From: Okapia johnstoni
Lineage: Eukaryota > Chordata > Mammalia > Artiodactyla > Giraffidae
Direction: 5' to 3'
Length of the DNA stretch: 64,000 nucleotides
NCBI GenBank assembly: GCA_024291935.2
Contig: CM044309.1
Coordinates: 95,443,628 to 95,507,627 of the forward strand
Below the pieces are notes generated by a model. That model was not told the DNA's origin. It did not search any database and worked only from the letters and a program-made list of their open reading frames with translations. Position 1 is the stretch's first letter. The number at the start of each line of letters is the position of its first letter. Both the position numbers and the translations under genes were made by a program. Shown piece by piece: positions 1-11,500 of this stretch.

Positions 1-870
1 TATGAGCCTCAGTCAGCTCCCAGTCTTGTTTTTGCTGACTGTAGAGCTTCTCCATTTTTGGCTGCAAAGAATATATCCAAAATAATTTCAGTATTAACCA
101 TCTGGTGATGTCCTGTGTAGAGTCATCTCTTGTGTTGCTAGAAGAGGTGTTTGCTATGACCAGTGCTTTCTCTTCACAAAACTCTGTTAGTCTTTGACCT
201 GCTTCATTTTGTACTCCAAGGCCAAATTTGCCTGTTACTCCAGGTACTCTTGACTTCCTACTTTTGCATTCCAGTCCCCTATAATGAAGAGGATATCTTC
301 TTGGGGTGTTAGTTCTAGAAGGTCTTGTAGGTCTTCATAAAACTGTTCAACTTTAGCTTCTTCAGCATTACTGGTTGGGGCATAGTCTTGGATTACTCTC
401 ATATTGAATGGTTTGCCTTGGAAATGAACAGAGATCATTCTGTCATTTTTGAGATTGCATCCAAGTACTGCCCTCTGGACTCTTTTGTTGACTATGATGG
501 CTACTCCATTTCTAAGGGATTCTTGCCTACAGTAGTAGTTATAAGGGTCATCTGAGTTAAATTCACCCATTCCAGTTCATTTTAGTCCGTTGACTCCTAG
601 AATGTCGACGTTCACTCTTGCCATCTCCTGTTTGACCACTTCCAATTTGCCTTGATTCATGGACCTAACATTCCAGGTTTCCTATGCAATATTGCTCTTT
701 ACAGCATCAGACTTTACTTTTCCATCACCCGTCAATGAAGATAATGGTGACCTCCTTCAAAAGATTCCAGTCATGTACTGCTACACTCAGTGCCCCCAAC
801 CCTGCAGCAGGCCACCACCGACCCATGCCTCCACTGGAGACTCCTGGACACTCACAGGCAAGTCTGGGTC
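1..870 (-). mobile_element. BovB LINE (RTE clade), 5' half, cut by window edge
   Basis: Read on the minus strand this is the 5' part of a BovB retrotransposon, covering the apurinic-type endonuclease region. It runs off the left edge, so the reverse transcriptase part would lie outside the window. The right limit is where the BovB-like text stops, near 'aagtctgggtc'. The frame is interrupted on both sides of the 111-codon open stretch, so this copy is dead. Confidence 0.88.
235..570 (-). pseudogene. BovB endonuclease domain remnant
   Basis: A 111-residue open stretch carries the RTE/APE-type endonuclease signature GDWNAKVG near its C-terminal end, preceded by the typical RVIQDYAPTSNAEE-like segment. 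In the intact element this domain nicks the target DNA before reverse transcription. Upstream catalytic parts and the downstream linker are out of frame or absent, and no reverse transcriptase is attached. It is a fossil fragment rather than a working gene. Confidence 0.85.
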
Positions 871-1938
871 AAATGACACTATTTCTTGCAGTAAAAGAGA
901 TCTATAGGTAATAGATAAGTTAATGTCTTATATTTTCTTGTATTAGTCACCCCGGTGGAAGAAATATTTTCATTAACTTTGCCCAAACATGAAATATTGT
1001 AAATATATATTCATTTTTAATTTGGGCATGAATCCCCCACTTGCCTGCGTTTGCTTGTGTTCATTTATTCCACGTATTTTGGGGCTGAAGATAAAAATAA
1101 AGAGATTATGTTATATTATAGAGTTTTACCCTAAATGATATACTTAATAATAATATTTAATTCACCTCTTTATTGATGCATCTCTTAATTTAATACATCA
1201 TTTATATGCTCTAAAATTAATAGTGGCCATATCACTTTTTGTCAGTTTTTATAAAAATGTAAACCTGTAGGCTTAAATACAAACCATCCTCTTATATGCA
1301 AATGTGAGACAATATGTTTTTAAAATGTATTTGAGGATATAGTATCTTAAATCCTAGAAAACCAACTTCATTTAATTAGGATTGCTTCCTCTTTGGCAAT
1401 TCAAATTTATTCCAATTCTGTCAAATATATTCATTTAAAAAATGTTTCATCATAAAACAAAATTAGAATTTATTTATATATAATAATTCTCAAGTATCAT
1501 AACTTTTAAAGATTAGGAGATGCCTTCCTAGATAATTTAAATTTGGCATTAATATACTGATCCATGTTCAGAAATGGGTAAATTCCTAAAACACATATGT
1601 CTAATTTTATGGGGTTATTTTTTTACCCCAGTTTGATGTAATTTTAGCTCCATAAACAAGGGACCTCTAAGTTCAAGATTAATAGAAATTAGAGCTGATA
1701 TATTGTCTTTTTACTATACTTCTCAGATATTGAGAAATTAAATGACTTTAATGACTGAGTAGCAAATCCTTCTGCAAATCAGATGGTTCCAATTCATGCC
1801 TTTTACAAAATTAAATGGTCATTATGAAGTCACCAGCTGCTAGATAATTTAAAATATTTTTATTATAGATTAGTATATTCTTTTGGCATGCAACTTAGAA
1901 GAACTTCAAATAACTGATATTTCTATATCAAGGCTCCT
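871..1938. other. AT-rich stretch, nothing recognised
   Basis: AT-rich sequence with short A and T runs. I see no open frame with protein-like composition and no repeat family I can name. Confidence 0.6.
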
Positions 1939-2011
1939 TGGGACTTCCCTGGCGGCCCAGTGGTTCAAGAACAAAGATCCCACATGCCACCTGGTGTGGC
2001 AAATAAAAACT
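1939..2011 (+). mobile_element. CHR-type SINE, short form
   Basis: The head 'gggacttccctggcggccca' and the end 'acatgccacctggtgtggc' followed by 'aaataaaaa' match a CHR-type SINE. Most of the middle, including the B-box region, is deleted. Confidence 0.75.
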
Positions 2012-2067
2012 TCTTCCAGCTCCACCAACTTTTGTCAGCAACTCTTCTCAATACCTATATCTAGTTT

Positions 2068-2147
2068 GAGAAAGAAAGGAGGAAAAGAGAGAGAAAGAGA
2101 ATGAGGGTGGAGGGGAGGAATTGGGGAGGACAGGAAGGAGACAGACT
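2068..2147. repeat. Polypurine (GA-rich) tract
   Basis: About 80 bases are almost all A and G on the plus strand, with only a few pyrimidine interruptions. It looks like a decayed simple repeat. Confidence 0.7.
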
Positions 2148-2689
2148 TGATGATGAACTCTGTCACTTTCTAGGAATAAATAATAACCATCTGTAGATTC
2201 ATAACATAGGAAAAAAGCCAGCTTCACTCAATCTCAATACAGATATATTTTCAACAGATTTACATTTTATAGCTAACAATTACCAAATTTTATAATACAT
2301 TTATATTCTTCTGATCAATTTAACATAACTAATAATTTCATAGATAATTTAATACATAAAAAATTGTTAGCATTTACAGATTTATCACCAAGAATAATGA
2401 AAACACTTTAATTTAAATTTATGGGCATACTTCTATTGTCATAGCAGAGTACCTCCAGGAAGCAATTTTAAAGTTCCAGGCATAAGATAATTAGGTCTCA
2501 GCCTGGTGTGGCTTTAGTCTCGGGAAAGAAAGGACAAAGCTCAGACATTTCCAAAAAGAGCCCGAAAGTACAATGACTTAGACATGAGAGATGGGATCAA
2601 TGAAGGAATTAAGAAGACTCAGAAATGTTGAGTTCCCATAAGAATAGGGATGATAGTTATGTGATTATCCTTAGGCCATTGCTTTTATG

Positions 2690-3880
2690 AAGCTAATACT
2701 ATAAAGGAGGTCAAGACTATGAGTGTTTCTGCTTAAAGATGTGGAAGATGCCAACAGGAGATGATGCCCAAAGCTCAGCCCCTGTGCGTCAGTGAATTGA
2801 ATCTCCGAGACAGCGTTTGGGGTGACATAGAAAAGAATAGCTTTATTGCTTTGCCAGGACACAGCAGGCTCCTGCCTCAAAAACTATGTGTCCCAACCAG
2901 GGAAACTTGGTGAGGAGTTTTATGGCAATGGTTCAAGGGTGGGACTGCTGACCAGACTAGGGTGTGTGCAGGGTCTCAGGGGAGAAGGGGGAAAGTGGAA
3001 ACAGTGGCAGATTTTATTTTCTTGGGCTCCAAAATCACTGCAGGTGGTGACCGCAGCCACGAAATTAAAACACACTTGCCCCTTGGAAGAAAATCTATGA
3101 CAAACCTAGACAGTGTATTAAAAAGCAGAGACATCACTTTCCTGACAAAGGTCCACTTGGTCAAAGCCATGATGTTTCCGGTAGTCATGTACGGAAGTGA
3201 GAGTTGGATCATAAAGAAGGCTGAGTGCCAAAGAATTGATGCTTTAGAATTGTGGTGCTGGAGAAGACCCTTGAGAGTCCCTTGGACTGCAAGGAAGTCA
3301 AACTAGTCAATCCTAAAGGAAATCAACCCTGAATATTCATTAGAAGAACTACTGCTGAAGCTAAAGCTCCAATACTCTGGCCACCTGATTTGAAGAGTCA
3401 GCTCATTGGAAAAGACCCTGATGCTGACAAAGAGTGAGGGCAGGAAGGAAAAGAGGGAGACAGAGGATGAGATGGTTGAATGGCATCATTGACTCAAAGG
3501 ACATGAGTTTGAGCAAGCTCCAGGAGACAGTGAAGGACAGGGAAACCTGGCGTGCTGCAGTCCATGGGGTTGCAAAGAGTCAGACACGACTGAGCAACTA
3601 AACAACAACAAAGGTCTCAGGTGGTAAGATTTCTAACCTTGATAAGCTTCTCCGGTCCCATTAATCTTGCCTCAAGTGGTTTCTTGACTGTTCCTCCCTT
3701 GAATAACAACTGTTTGAATCTGCCCTTTGAAACTCAGGAAAGGTCATGGAGGCTGAAATCTTGCCTATAGGAAACAGGCAACAGAAAAAGTACTCTGCGT
3801 CCAGGAGCCCCACAGGGCCCCACTGGGTTTGACTGGGTCTGGCAGGTAAGGAGTTAAAGCAGGGCAAGGATGAGCTTCAA
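2690..3880 (-). mobile_element. ERV-type solo LTR, split by a BovB insertion
   Basis: Read on the minus strand, the right part (3622-3880) resembles U3 and runs into a TATA-like 'cataaaact' near 2925 and a polyadenylation signal 'gcaataaagc' near 2845, followed by an R/U5-like stretch. The BovB at 2981-3612 interrupts it. No gag, pol or env sequence adjoins it, so it appears to be a solo LTR. Outer ends are approximate and the subfamily is not named. Recognition rests on overall similarity to ruminant ERV LTRs. Confidence 0.6.
2981..3612 (+). mobile_element. 5'-truncated BovB nested in the LTR
   Basis: This is a BovB 3' portion, starting in the reverse transcriptase C-terminal region (DFIFLGSKIT-like) and ending in an (ACA)n tail. 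It is flanked by the 9-base direct repeat 'ggtctcagg' at 2972-2980 and 3613-3621, the expected target-site duplication. A stop at 3304-3306 and further decay break the frame. Confidence 0.9.
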
Positions 3881-4560
3881 ATCACCTGCTATTTTACATT
3901 TTTTCTCCAAACACTTAAGTAACCTTGAACCAGCCTAGCAGCTAGGTTCTGTCTACACATAATAGTCACCTCTACATTGGCATCATTAATGGCCTTGACG
4001 TCATCTTAATTTGAAAGATCACTATGATTTTATGCCTGCCTTTCACAATACTCATGGACTAAAAGCTTAAGCATCAGCAGTGCCCAGTTTTCTCAGGAAT
4101 CCTGCAGCTTCACTGTTCTAAAGAAAAGGTGCCAGTTTTGCTAAATCTGCTATTTTGAGTAAAGCCCTTCCCCAAGATTTAAAATGTTAAGTCACACGCA
4201 CCTCTCTGCTTTTAGAAGTGACTCATTCTTTAATTCCAGACCTAAGAGGTTGAGGCTTTTGGCAAATTTTAATGCTTTCAAAATGTAGGGTTTTTTTTTT
4301 TTTTTACTAGATGTGTACATTTCTCTGGGTAATGCTACACCATGCAACTCAAGTTTGCCATGCATTTTTTTCTTCACCCCAGTCATATCTGTTTATAACC
4401 AACTTCTAAATATCGTTTTATTGTCAAACATTTATTGTGAGTGACACAACAGCATTTTTATTTCATTTCAAAAAACTGCGTTAAAATTAAATTACTAAGA
4501 TGGGCTGCTACAGCTTTGACAGTTAAGCTGCTATCATTTCGCCTTGTTTTTTTTTTTTAA
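3881..4560. other. Unassigned stretch
   Basis: There is no recognisable gene or repeat apart from T runs near 4291-4306 and 4548-4558. Similarity to an older repeat cannot be excluded. Confidence 0.5.
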
Positions 4561-4880
4561 GAAAACTGCATCTCAGACATAGAGAACAGACTTATGGACA
4601 CAGAGGGGTGTGGGGAAGGAGAGGATGGGACAAATAGAGAGAGTAGCACGGAAACGTATACACAGTCATATGTAAAATAGATAGCCAGTGGGAGCTGGCC
4701 GTATGACTCAGGGAACTCAGACTCGAGCTCTGTAACATCCTAGAGGGGTGGGAGGTGGGAGGGAGGGTTAAGAAGGAGGGGACGTATGTATACCTATGAC
4801 TGATTCATGTTGATGCATGGCAGAAACTGACACAATAATGTAGCAATTATCCTTCAACTAAAAATAAATTTTAAAAAAGG
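4561..4880 (+). mobile_element. L1 3' end (ruminant type)
   Basis: This is a 5'-truncated L1 3' UTR. The order 'cagacatagagaacagactt', a G-rich block, 'gattcatgttgatgcatggc', then 'caattatccttcaactaaaa' and an A-rich end is that of artiodactyl L1 tails. The G-rich block at 4745-4767 has five runs of three or more G. Confidence 0.88.
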
Positions 4881-6389
4881 AATTCTGTATCTCGTAGAAC
4901 ATGTAATGGTCCATATTTTCATCTGCTTTTAACAGCTGACTTCTCCACGTTGCAAGTTCTACTTCATAAATCTGTCTGCTTGACAACAGGTTAAGTTTCT
5001 AGCCATAACTGTTTACTGAGTTGGTTACAGGAAACATTTATTGATGACCAACAAAATTGGGCTAACCTCCACCTCTGTCAAACTCCTTACAATTCTTTAA
5101 GCACACAGCCACCAGAGAGAAAGATCATTTTGCTACTTTTTTATTTCAAGTTCAATCATACATATGTATCATTCTGTCTGATCATCTTCAATGCTTTTTT
5201 CTTTCACATCCCCTTTGACCATGCTTTGCTTTGGCATCTTTATTCCATTTAATTACTTCAGTTAATGGCACCTCCACCTATATTTCTTCTAACATCTAGT
5301 GTAACTTTATTCCTCTTCGATTACCACAGAGATTTTCATCTATCACTGTTCTTCATCAAGGAGAGAAGGAGGGAGCGGGGGAGGGGAGAGGAGACGAACA
5401 ATGAACATTGACAGTTATGCATTCTCCTCCATCCTTGGGCCACTCAAAGGCCCATTCAGATGGATGCCCTGCAAATCAATTGTGCCTTATTTAGCCAAAG
5501 GCATTTACTGACGACATCCATCTATACACATATTTTTCTCTTTCTTATTGTTACAGAAGTGAGTTATGCCTTCCGGTGTATTAGATTAGAACTAATAGAA
5601 AGGTAATATTAAAAATTGTTACTTGTACCCTAAGCAAGTCCATCTTTCACAGAGTCTCGGGTAGGCTGAAGTCCTATATGTAAAGAATAAAGCTTTCCAT
5701 GGCTTTGCCAATACTATAAAATGGTTTCTTGAGTTTTCAGAATTTTAGGAATGTGGAAGCAAGCAGGCTGCAATATCTGCGATGCCATTGTTTATATACA
5801 CGGCTGACTGAAATATTGTTTTTTTAAAAACCGTAACTTCGAAAGTAACTTTCATGCAGATTCTTGAAAAATACCATCTGAATTTAGCTTTTGGCAAAGA
5901 AAAAAATCTTTGGTCTTTTATATTTACAATTCAAATATCTCCTAAATTAATCTTAAGTTTAGAATTTTTAATTTGCTTATTAACCCATTATTCTAATATG
6001 TCATTTTAACCGTGATGATTTTGAGGAGATTAAATATATTCACTATTATGTTTTACACTAAGAGTCACACCATCTTAAACACTCTTGCTCTCTCATTCTA
6101 TTTGTTTCTCTTTGGGGATTGGGAGAATTGATTTGTCTAGGAGCCAAGGACATTCAGTACAGATGATGGATTTTCAATGATGCACACACAAAGGGCAATC
6201 CACGCAAAATCATGAAATATTCAAGCTTTATCTCTATGCTTTAGCCTCTTCGTTTGAATGTTTTTGAACATTTCTTCTAACTTTAAAACAATCCCTCTTG
6301 CCTCTGTCAAATGCCCACTGACTTCGTGCTCACTCCCTGTTAGAAGTGCCTCTTGGAAGAGTATTTGAGACCAGCTCATATTAGTGCAC
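4881..6389. other. Unassigned AT-rich stretch
   Basis: I recognise no repeat or gene across about 1.5 kb. A purine block with G runs lies near 5358-5396. The rest is AT-rich with no coding-like frame. Confidence 0.5.
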
Positions 6390-6664
6390 GGAGAAGGCAA
6401 TGGCACTCCACTCCAGTACTCTTGCCTGGAAAATCCCATGGATGGAGGAGCCTGGTGGGCTGCAGTCCATGGGGTCGCTAAGAGTCGGACACGACTGAGC
6501 AATTTCTTTTTCACTTTTCCCTTTCATGCACTGGAGAAGGAAATGGCAACCCACTCCAGTATTCTTGCCTGGAGAATCCCAGGGACGGTGGAGCCTGGTG
6601 GGCTGCCGTCTATGGGGTCGCACAGAGTCGGACACGACTGAAGCGACTTAGCAGCAGCAGCAGC
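6390..6664 (-). mobile_element. BOV-A2 SINE (A-unit dimer)
   Basis: Two BovB-derived A units stand head to tail (about 6390-6530 and 6531-6664), separated by the 'tttcactttt'/'ctttcatgca' linker and ending in (GCA)n. The element reads on the minus strand. Its near-consensus text suggests a fairly recent insertion. BOV-A2 is confined to pecoran ruminants, which makes this a strong taxonomic marker. Confidence 0.93.
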
Positions 6665-7067
6665 ATATAAGTGTGTAATTGATTGTTTTCAGGGGGTAGG
6701 CGTGGGGGCAAAGGCTGTTCCAGTTTAACTGGAAGTCAACCTTTAGAAGCTAAAAGATTGAATTTTCTACATAAGAATTTCAGGTGTACATGTGGGAAAA
6801 GACTTTTCAGTGTAAAGGAGCTTTTCCATTCTTAAAGTCAACCCACGTTTTCTGGGCCATTAGCCATAGGGCAGGCTGGTCTGCACAGCACAGGATCCTG
6901 CCATGTCTCCAGAAGATCCCAGCCTGTAAATCTTGTGTCTTCTGATAAAATTGGGGGTGTTTGCCATCACTTGAAGACTTAGAATCACAAAGGAACTATT
7001 CGTGAGGATTTGTTGTTGTCGCTGTCACTTTTTGTTTACTCCCACCCCCCAAATTTTCCAAAAAAAT
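6665..7067. other. Unassigned stretch
   Basis: About 400 bases with no gene or repeat that I recognise. Confidence 0.5.
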
Positions 7068-7280
7068 ATTGGAAAAGACCCTGATGCTGGGAAAGATTGC
7101 AGGCAGGAGGAGAAGGGGACATCAGAGGATGAGATGGTTGGATGGCCTCACTGACACAATGGACATGAGTGTGAGCAAACTCTGGAAGATAGTGAAGGAT
7201 AGGAAAGCCTGTCACGCTGCAGTCCATGGGGTTGCAAAGAGTCAGACACAACTGAGTGACTGAACAACAACAACAACAAC
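7068..7280 (+). mobile_element. BovB 3' terminal fragment
   Basis: It starts at 'attggaaaagaccctgatg' and ends in an (ACA)n tail at 7263-7280. A near-match 'ccnnccaaattt' at about 7045-7056 and 7280-7291 may be the target-site duplication, with about 11 extra bases at the 5' junction. Confidence 0.88.
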
Positions 7281-7299
7281 CCTCCAAATTTACTGACCA

Positions 7300-8530
7300 C
7301 CTACCATGTGCCTGCAAAGGATACTAAGTGCTGTAAATACAACTGTGAAGAAGTAGTCCTGGGTCTTAAAGAAGATAAACCTAATGTGAAGATGGGGAAT
7401 GAGCAGCTGAATTACAGTACAATAAGATAAAGGCTTTGCAGAGGGGTCAGTAGTATCCCCCAGAAACACAGAAGAGCACATAACCAAGCTTTGGGTGGTC
7501 AAGGAGATGATGGCTCAGCTGAGCTGCAAAAGACCAATTGGGATTAACCATGCAAACCGGAGGAAGGAGAATATGCTGAGAAAAGTAGATAGCAAAAGCT
7601 ATGAGGTTGAAAGTAATCATGTTTCACCTGAAGAACTACTTCCAAATAGAGAGGGAACAGGAAGGGGAGCAAAAGGAGGAGGGAACAGGAAAGGACATGA
7701 AGGCCCACATCTTAGAGGACTGTGTAAGCCACTCCAAGGAATTTAAACTTAACCCAGAGGCCATGAACAATGGTAGGATTTTCAACAGAAAAAAATGACA
7801 TGACCAAACACATATTCTAGGAAGTTCATGCTGGTAGCAGTATGGAGATTAAAGATGGGCAAAATTGGAGTCAGGGAGGCCACTTCACAGGCTGCAGCAG
7901 TGATGCAGGTCAGGGATACTGAAGGCCTGAGCTCAGGTAAGAAAGCAGTGGTAGAGATGAGCAAATGGTCGCAAACATTATTAGGAAGTAGAATCCATAG
8001 GACTTTGAGCAGATTGGGTGGTGGTCAGGAAGAGAAGACCCAATAATGACAAAGGAGTAAAGAAATCACTGCTTGATAGGAGAATCCAGAAGAATAAATC
8101 ATTTTCAGAGCAGTAGTAATGAGTTCAGTTTGGGCCATGTCACGTTTGTGATACCTAAAGAAAGTCTACTGCCTACCATTGCATGTGCCACCCAACCAGT
8201 GGGTGCCAATCTCATGGATTACACAGAGAATGACTTTCCATGGAAGAGAAGTGTCCACACCAAAGTGTACGATGGCCCTGGCTGGGGCCCAGGAGAGAGA
8301 TTCTTGTTGGAGATGAAGACTTGAAGGTTATTAGTATGGAAACTATTTGAAGCTCAAGAGCACATGAATCCCCATCACGATCAAAGAAAGTGTGTAGAGT
8401 AAGTGTGTAGGGCCCAGAACCCAAAGAAATCCTGACATTTACTGAACTGGCAAGAGATGAAAAACCCACAAAAGAAAATGTGAAAGAAGAACCCATAAAA
8501 TCAGAGAAATACCAAAGAGAGAATGGTCAC
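7300..8530 (+). mobile_element. Ancient mammalian interspersed repeat, family unresolved
   Basis: The text follows the order of a long, well-known mammalian repeat. It opens with a 'cctaccatgtgcctg' start, then 'gccatgaacaatggtaggat', 'gaagttcatgctggtagcag', 'caggctgcagcagtgatgca', and later 'gaggatgaag'-like blocks. Divergence is high and no frame is conserved. I cannot name the family with confidence. Short open frames here (for example 7495-7746 and 8073-8324) lie inside the repeat and are not credible genes. Confidence 0.5.
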
Positions 8531-8978
8531 CGACGCCAAAATGCACTTGCTATTTAGGTAAATTGCCACCAGGTGGAGTGTGATCTCAGAATTCGAAATT
8601 CCTGCCAAGTGTTAAAGCAGAGCAAACAGATTAGCATTTACTAGGTCATTTGGTTCACAGCTCTTTGCAAACCTGTAGACGGTGGAGGAAGAGGAGTTCC
8701 ACTGTATAATATAGGGAAGGAAGCATTGAAAGAGAAGAAAGGAAACAAGGTTCTAGCCCCACTTTTATGACTCTCTAGCAAGAAAATCTTGGGCAAATCT
8801 TTATCTCCAGGCTTCAGTTTTCACAGATTTAAGTTGGGCAAGGTGTTTAAATCCCTTCCAACTATAATATTATAGCAACAGAAAATAATAAGAACACATA
8901 TTTTTACAGCACATATCTGGGCTTCATATTTCAGTAGGTGCTGGAGATACAAAGAAGGAAGAGAACAAATTTAGTCCC
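8531..8978. other. Unassigned stretch
   Basis: There is no clear feature. It contains a block resembling the end of MIR ('ctttatctccaggcttcagttttcacaga') near 8800, too weak to call. Confidence 0.4.
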
Positions 8979-9076
8979 TGGAGAAGGAAATTGGCAACCC
9001 ACACCAGTATTTTTGCCTGGGGAATTCCATGGACAGAGGAGCCTGGTGGGCTACAGTCCATGGAGTTGCAAAGAAT
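8979..9076 (+). mobile_element. Bov-tA A-unit fragment
   Basis: This is the BovB-derived A unit ('ggagaaggaaattggcaacc' to 'gagttgcaaaga') without a tRNA head. It ends abruptly in an AT palindrome rather than the usual 'gactgagcgact' tail. Confidence 0.82.
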
Positions 9077-9146
9077 AATATTATATAATATTCTAGCAAG
9101 TTAGATATACTTGTAAAGTAACAGTCACAGCAGTATGGCTAGTGCT

Positions 9147-9238
9147 GGAAAGTCGCTCCATCATGTCTGACTCTTTGCAATCCTTGGATATCCTGCATTG
9201 CAGGCAGATTCTTTACCATTTGAGCCACCAGGGAAGCT
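9147..9238 (-). mobile_element. Internally deleted Bov-tA
   Basis: Minus-strand tail ('gctccatcatgtctgactct') is joined near 9190 directly to the tRNA-like head ('tgcaggcagattctttacca' to 'ccaccagggaagct'). The central 110 or so bases of a normal Bov-tA are missing. Confidence 0.8.
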
Positions 9239-9580
9239 GTAACAGAGGTATACACAGCTCTGGGAGCACAGAGAAGCAGTTGACTGTTTTCCAGGCTTTA
9301 TGACAGAGGTGAATGCTGAATGAGCTTTACATTATAAGTAGGAATCTTCAAGAGATCATGAGGAAAGAAATCTTATGCAGAAAATACAGAATGTGCGGAA
9401 TCTTATGTGGAAGATATAGAATATAAAGGTCTAGATGTATATGAGAGCACTGAGTTTTTGGTTCAATATGGATAGAATATAAGTTGCCTGGAGGAAAATA
9501 AATGCAACTAGAAAAGTGGGCATGGACCAGAGAAGTCACTGCAGGTCTCATATATTAGAGGGATATGTTTGCACCTCGTT

Positions 9581-9818
9581 TAGTTAACAAACACTTCCTG
9601 AGAGATTGCTCTGCTACCAGGTGCTATTTTAAGTGCATTACAAATGTTACTGCATGTAATCCTTGAAATAATCCTATGCAGTAAATACATCTCACATTTT
9701 ACAATGAGTAATGGACACAGAGATTAAGTAACTTAATAGCCCTTATATAAGCCTGTCAGGGATGGAGCTGGGATTCCCACTAAGGTGCTCTGGCTCCCAA
9801 GTTCCTGCTCTTAACCCT
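9581..9818 (-). mobile_element. MIR SINE
   Basis: The reverse complement of MIR is readable from 'aggtgctattttaagtgc' through 'cattttacaatgagtaatgg' and 'agattaagtaactta' to 'gagctgggattccca' and 'gctcttaacc'. The strong spread of mismatches fits its great age. Confidence 0.85.
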
Positions 9819-10541
9819 GACTTATGCTGTAGGAGATGTGAGCCAATTAAAGGATTTTCACCTGAAAATAACACATTTTAGATGGATCTAAATGTGGTAG
9901 GAGTGAAAAGTTGAATTGGGAAAAGTGACATTGGAGGAAGGAATAAGTTTTGCAGTATTTCAAATAAAAGATGACATGTACTCAGACTAAAGAGTGAAAC
10001 CTTTAAAAAGAAAGAGGCTTAGATGTTTAACAAGCATCCTTTATAGGCTCAGTGACCAGTTGAAAGGAAAAGGAAAAATCTAAAATGAGGCCCAGGTTTC
10101 TGGCTTAGAGAACTGAGTGATTGACAGTGACCTTAACTGAAATCACCAGTAGAAGAGTTTTGGGCATGCTGAGTAAGAAACATCACTGACCATTGGAAAC
10201 ATAAGGTCTAGAACTTAGGAAAAAGTCTACATGTAGATGGTGGTTGAAGAAATGGGAATATGTAGGGTCATCAGAAAAGAATGGGGAGAAGGAAGAAGAA
10301 GCTCAAATTGGAATCTGAATCTTGAGCAAGAGGAGGAAAAATTGGGGATGAGGGGTTTCTAAGACAGGAGGAAAACCAGAGTGGTTTCATTTGTTTAATG
10401 ACTTAATATTTTCCTTTGTTTCCAAGACATTAGAGTTTTGTGCTGAAATAGAGGCAAAAAAGTATGACATGACATGTCTATAACTAACCATGTTCATTGC
10501 AGGCAGAAATCATACCCAATTCATTTGTATATCACCATGCC
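9819..10541. other. Mostly unassigned, with a likely ancient repeat fragment
   Basis: Around 10080-10340 blocks such as 'gaggcccaggtttctggctt' and 'gttttgggcatgctgag' resemble a later part of the repeat at 7300-8530. The remainder shows nothing definite. Confidence 0.4.
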
Positions 10542-10735
10542 ATTGGGAAAGACCCTGATGCTGGGACAGATTGAGAGCAGGAGGAGAAGGGGGCGACAGA
10601 GGATGGATGGTTGGATGGTGTGTCACCGATGGATGGATGGAGTTTGAGCAAACTCAGTGAGATACCGTGAAGGACAGGGACAATGAGTTCATGGGGGTCT
10701 CAGAGACACAACTTAGCAACTGAGCAACAACAACA
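10542..10735 (+). mobile_element. BovB 3' terminal fragment
   Basis: It begins 'attgggaaagaccctgatgc' and ends with 'caactgagcaacaacaacaa'. The middle has several small deletions, leaving a (GGAT)n-like stretch near 10600-10640. A 5-base 'atgcc' flanks both sides. Confidence 0.85.
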
Positions 10736-10925
10736 ATGCCTGGAATAAAACAGTCCTTCAGTAAATACTTTGTAAATAAATTTTAATTTGTAGACTTTGG
10801 TGTTCTAATAGATTTTACTTTTCTCTTTTTCCTCTTGCGTGCACAACCACCTTGGGAAAAGATCTCCTCCAGTTTTCTGAAACAGGAGGCCAACAATATC
10901 TTGATCCAGTTATGCTGAAATATCA

Positions 10926-11080
10926 TGGACTCTAGTTGCGGTGCAGGCTCAGTAGTTGCGACTCATGGGCTTTGTTGCTCCATGGCAGGTGGGATCTTAG
11001 TTCCCCGACCAGGGATTGAACCCATGTCCCCTGCATTGCAAGGCAGACTCTTAACCACTGGACCACCAAGGAATTTCCCC
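10926..11080 (-). mobile_element. CHR-type SINE
   Basis: The minus-strand head is readable ('ttaaccactggaccaccaag', 'cgaccagggattgaaccca') and the tail lies at the left end. Both box-like tRNA segments are recognisable. Confidence 0.85.
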
Positions 11081-11297
11081 CAAAATACTTATTCTTAAAT
11101 GCTCCTCAACACATTAACTGTGGGTCTACATCCTACATCACCCCTCCAAAAAAATCACAAAGCATCGCTGTTCTTTGTTGTATAAAATTCAAACAGTAAG
11201 TTTTGGAAGGAGCGTCTTCCCAGGGTCAGACGAATCTGATTTCACCCCACAGGTCCAGCAGGCCTAGTTCTCTGACCTTGGCAGGAGTGCCTGTACG

Positions 11298-11500
11298 CAT
11301 GCTCAGTTATGTACGACTCTTTGCAACCCAATGGACTGTAGCCCACCAGGCTCCTCTGTCCATGGAATTTTCCAGGCAATTTACTGGAGTGGGTCACCAT
11401 TTCCTACTCCAGGGGAGCTTCCTGACCCAGGGATCAAACTTGTGTGCCCTCTGTCTCCTGCCTTGCCAGTTGTATTCTTACCACTGCGCCACCTGGGAAG
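11298..11500 (-). mobile_element. Bov-tA SINE
   Basis: A complete element reads on the minus strand. The A unit is at the left ('gtacgactctttgcaaccca') and the tRNA-like head ends at 'ccactgcgccacctgggaag'. Confidence 0.9.

Noticed and set aside
7495..8046. Several purine-rich plus-strand frames
   Set aside because: They lie within a long ancient interspersed repeat and have Glu/Lys/Gly-rich translations typical of such sequence.
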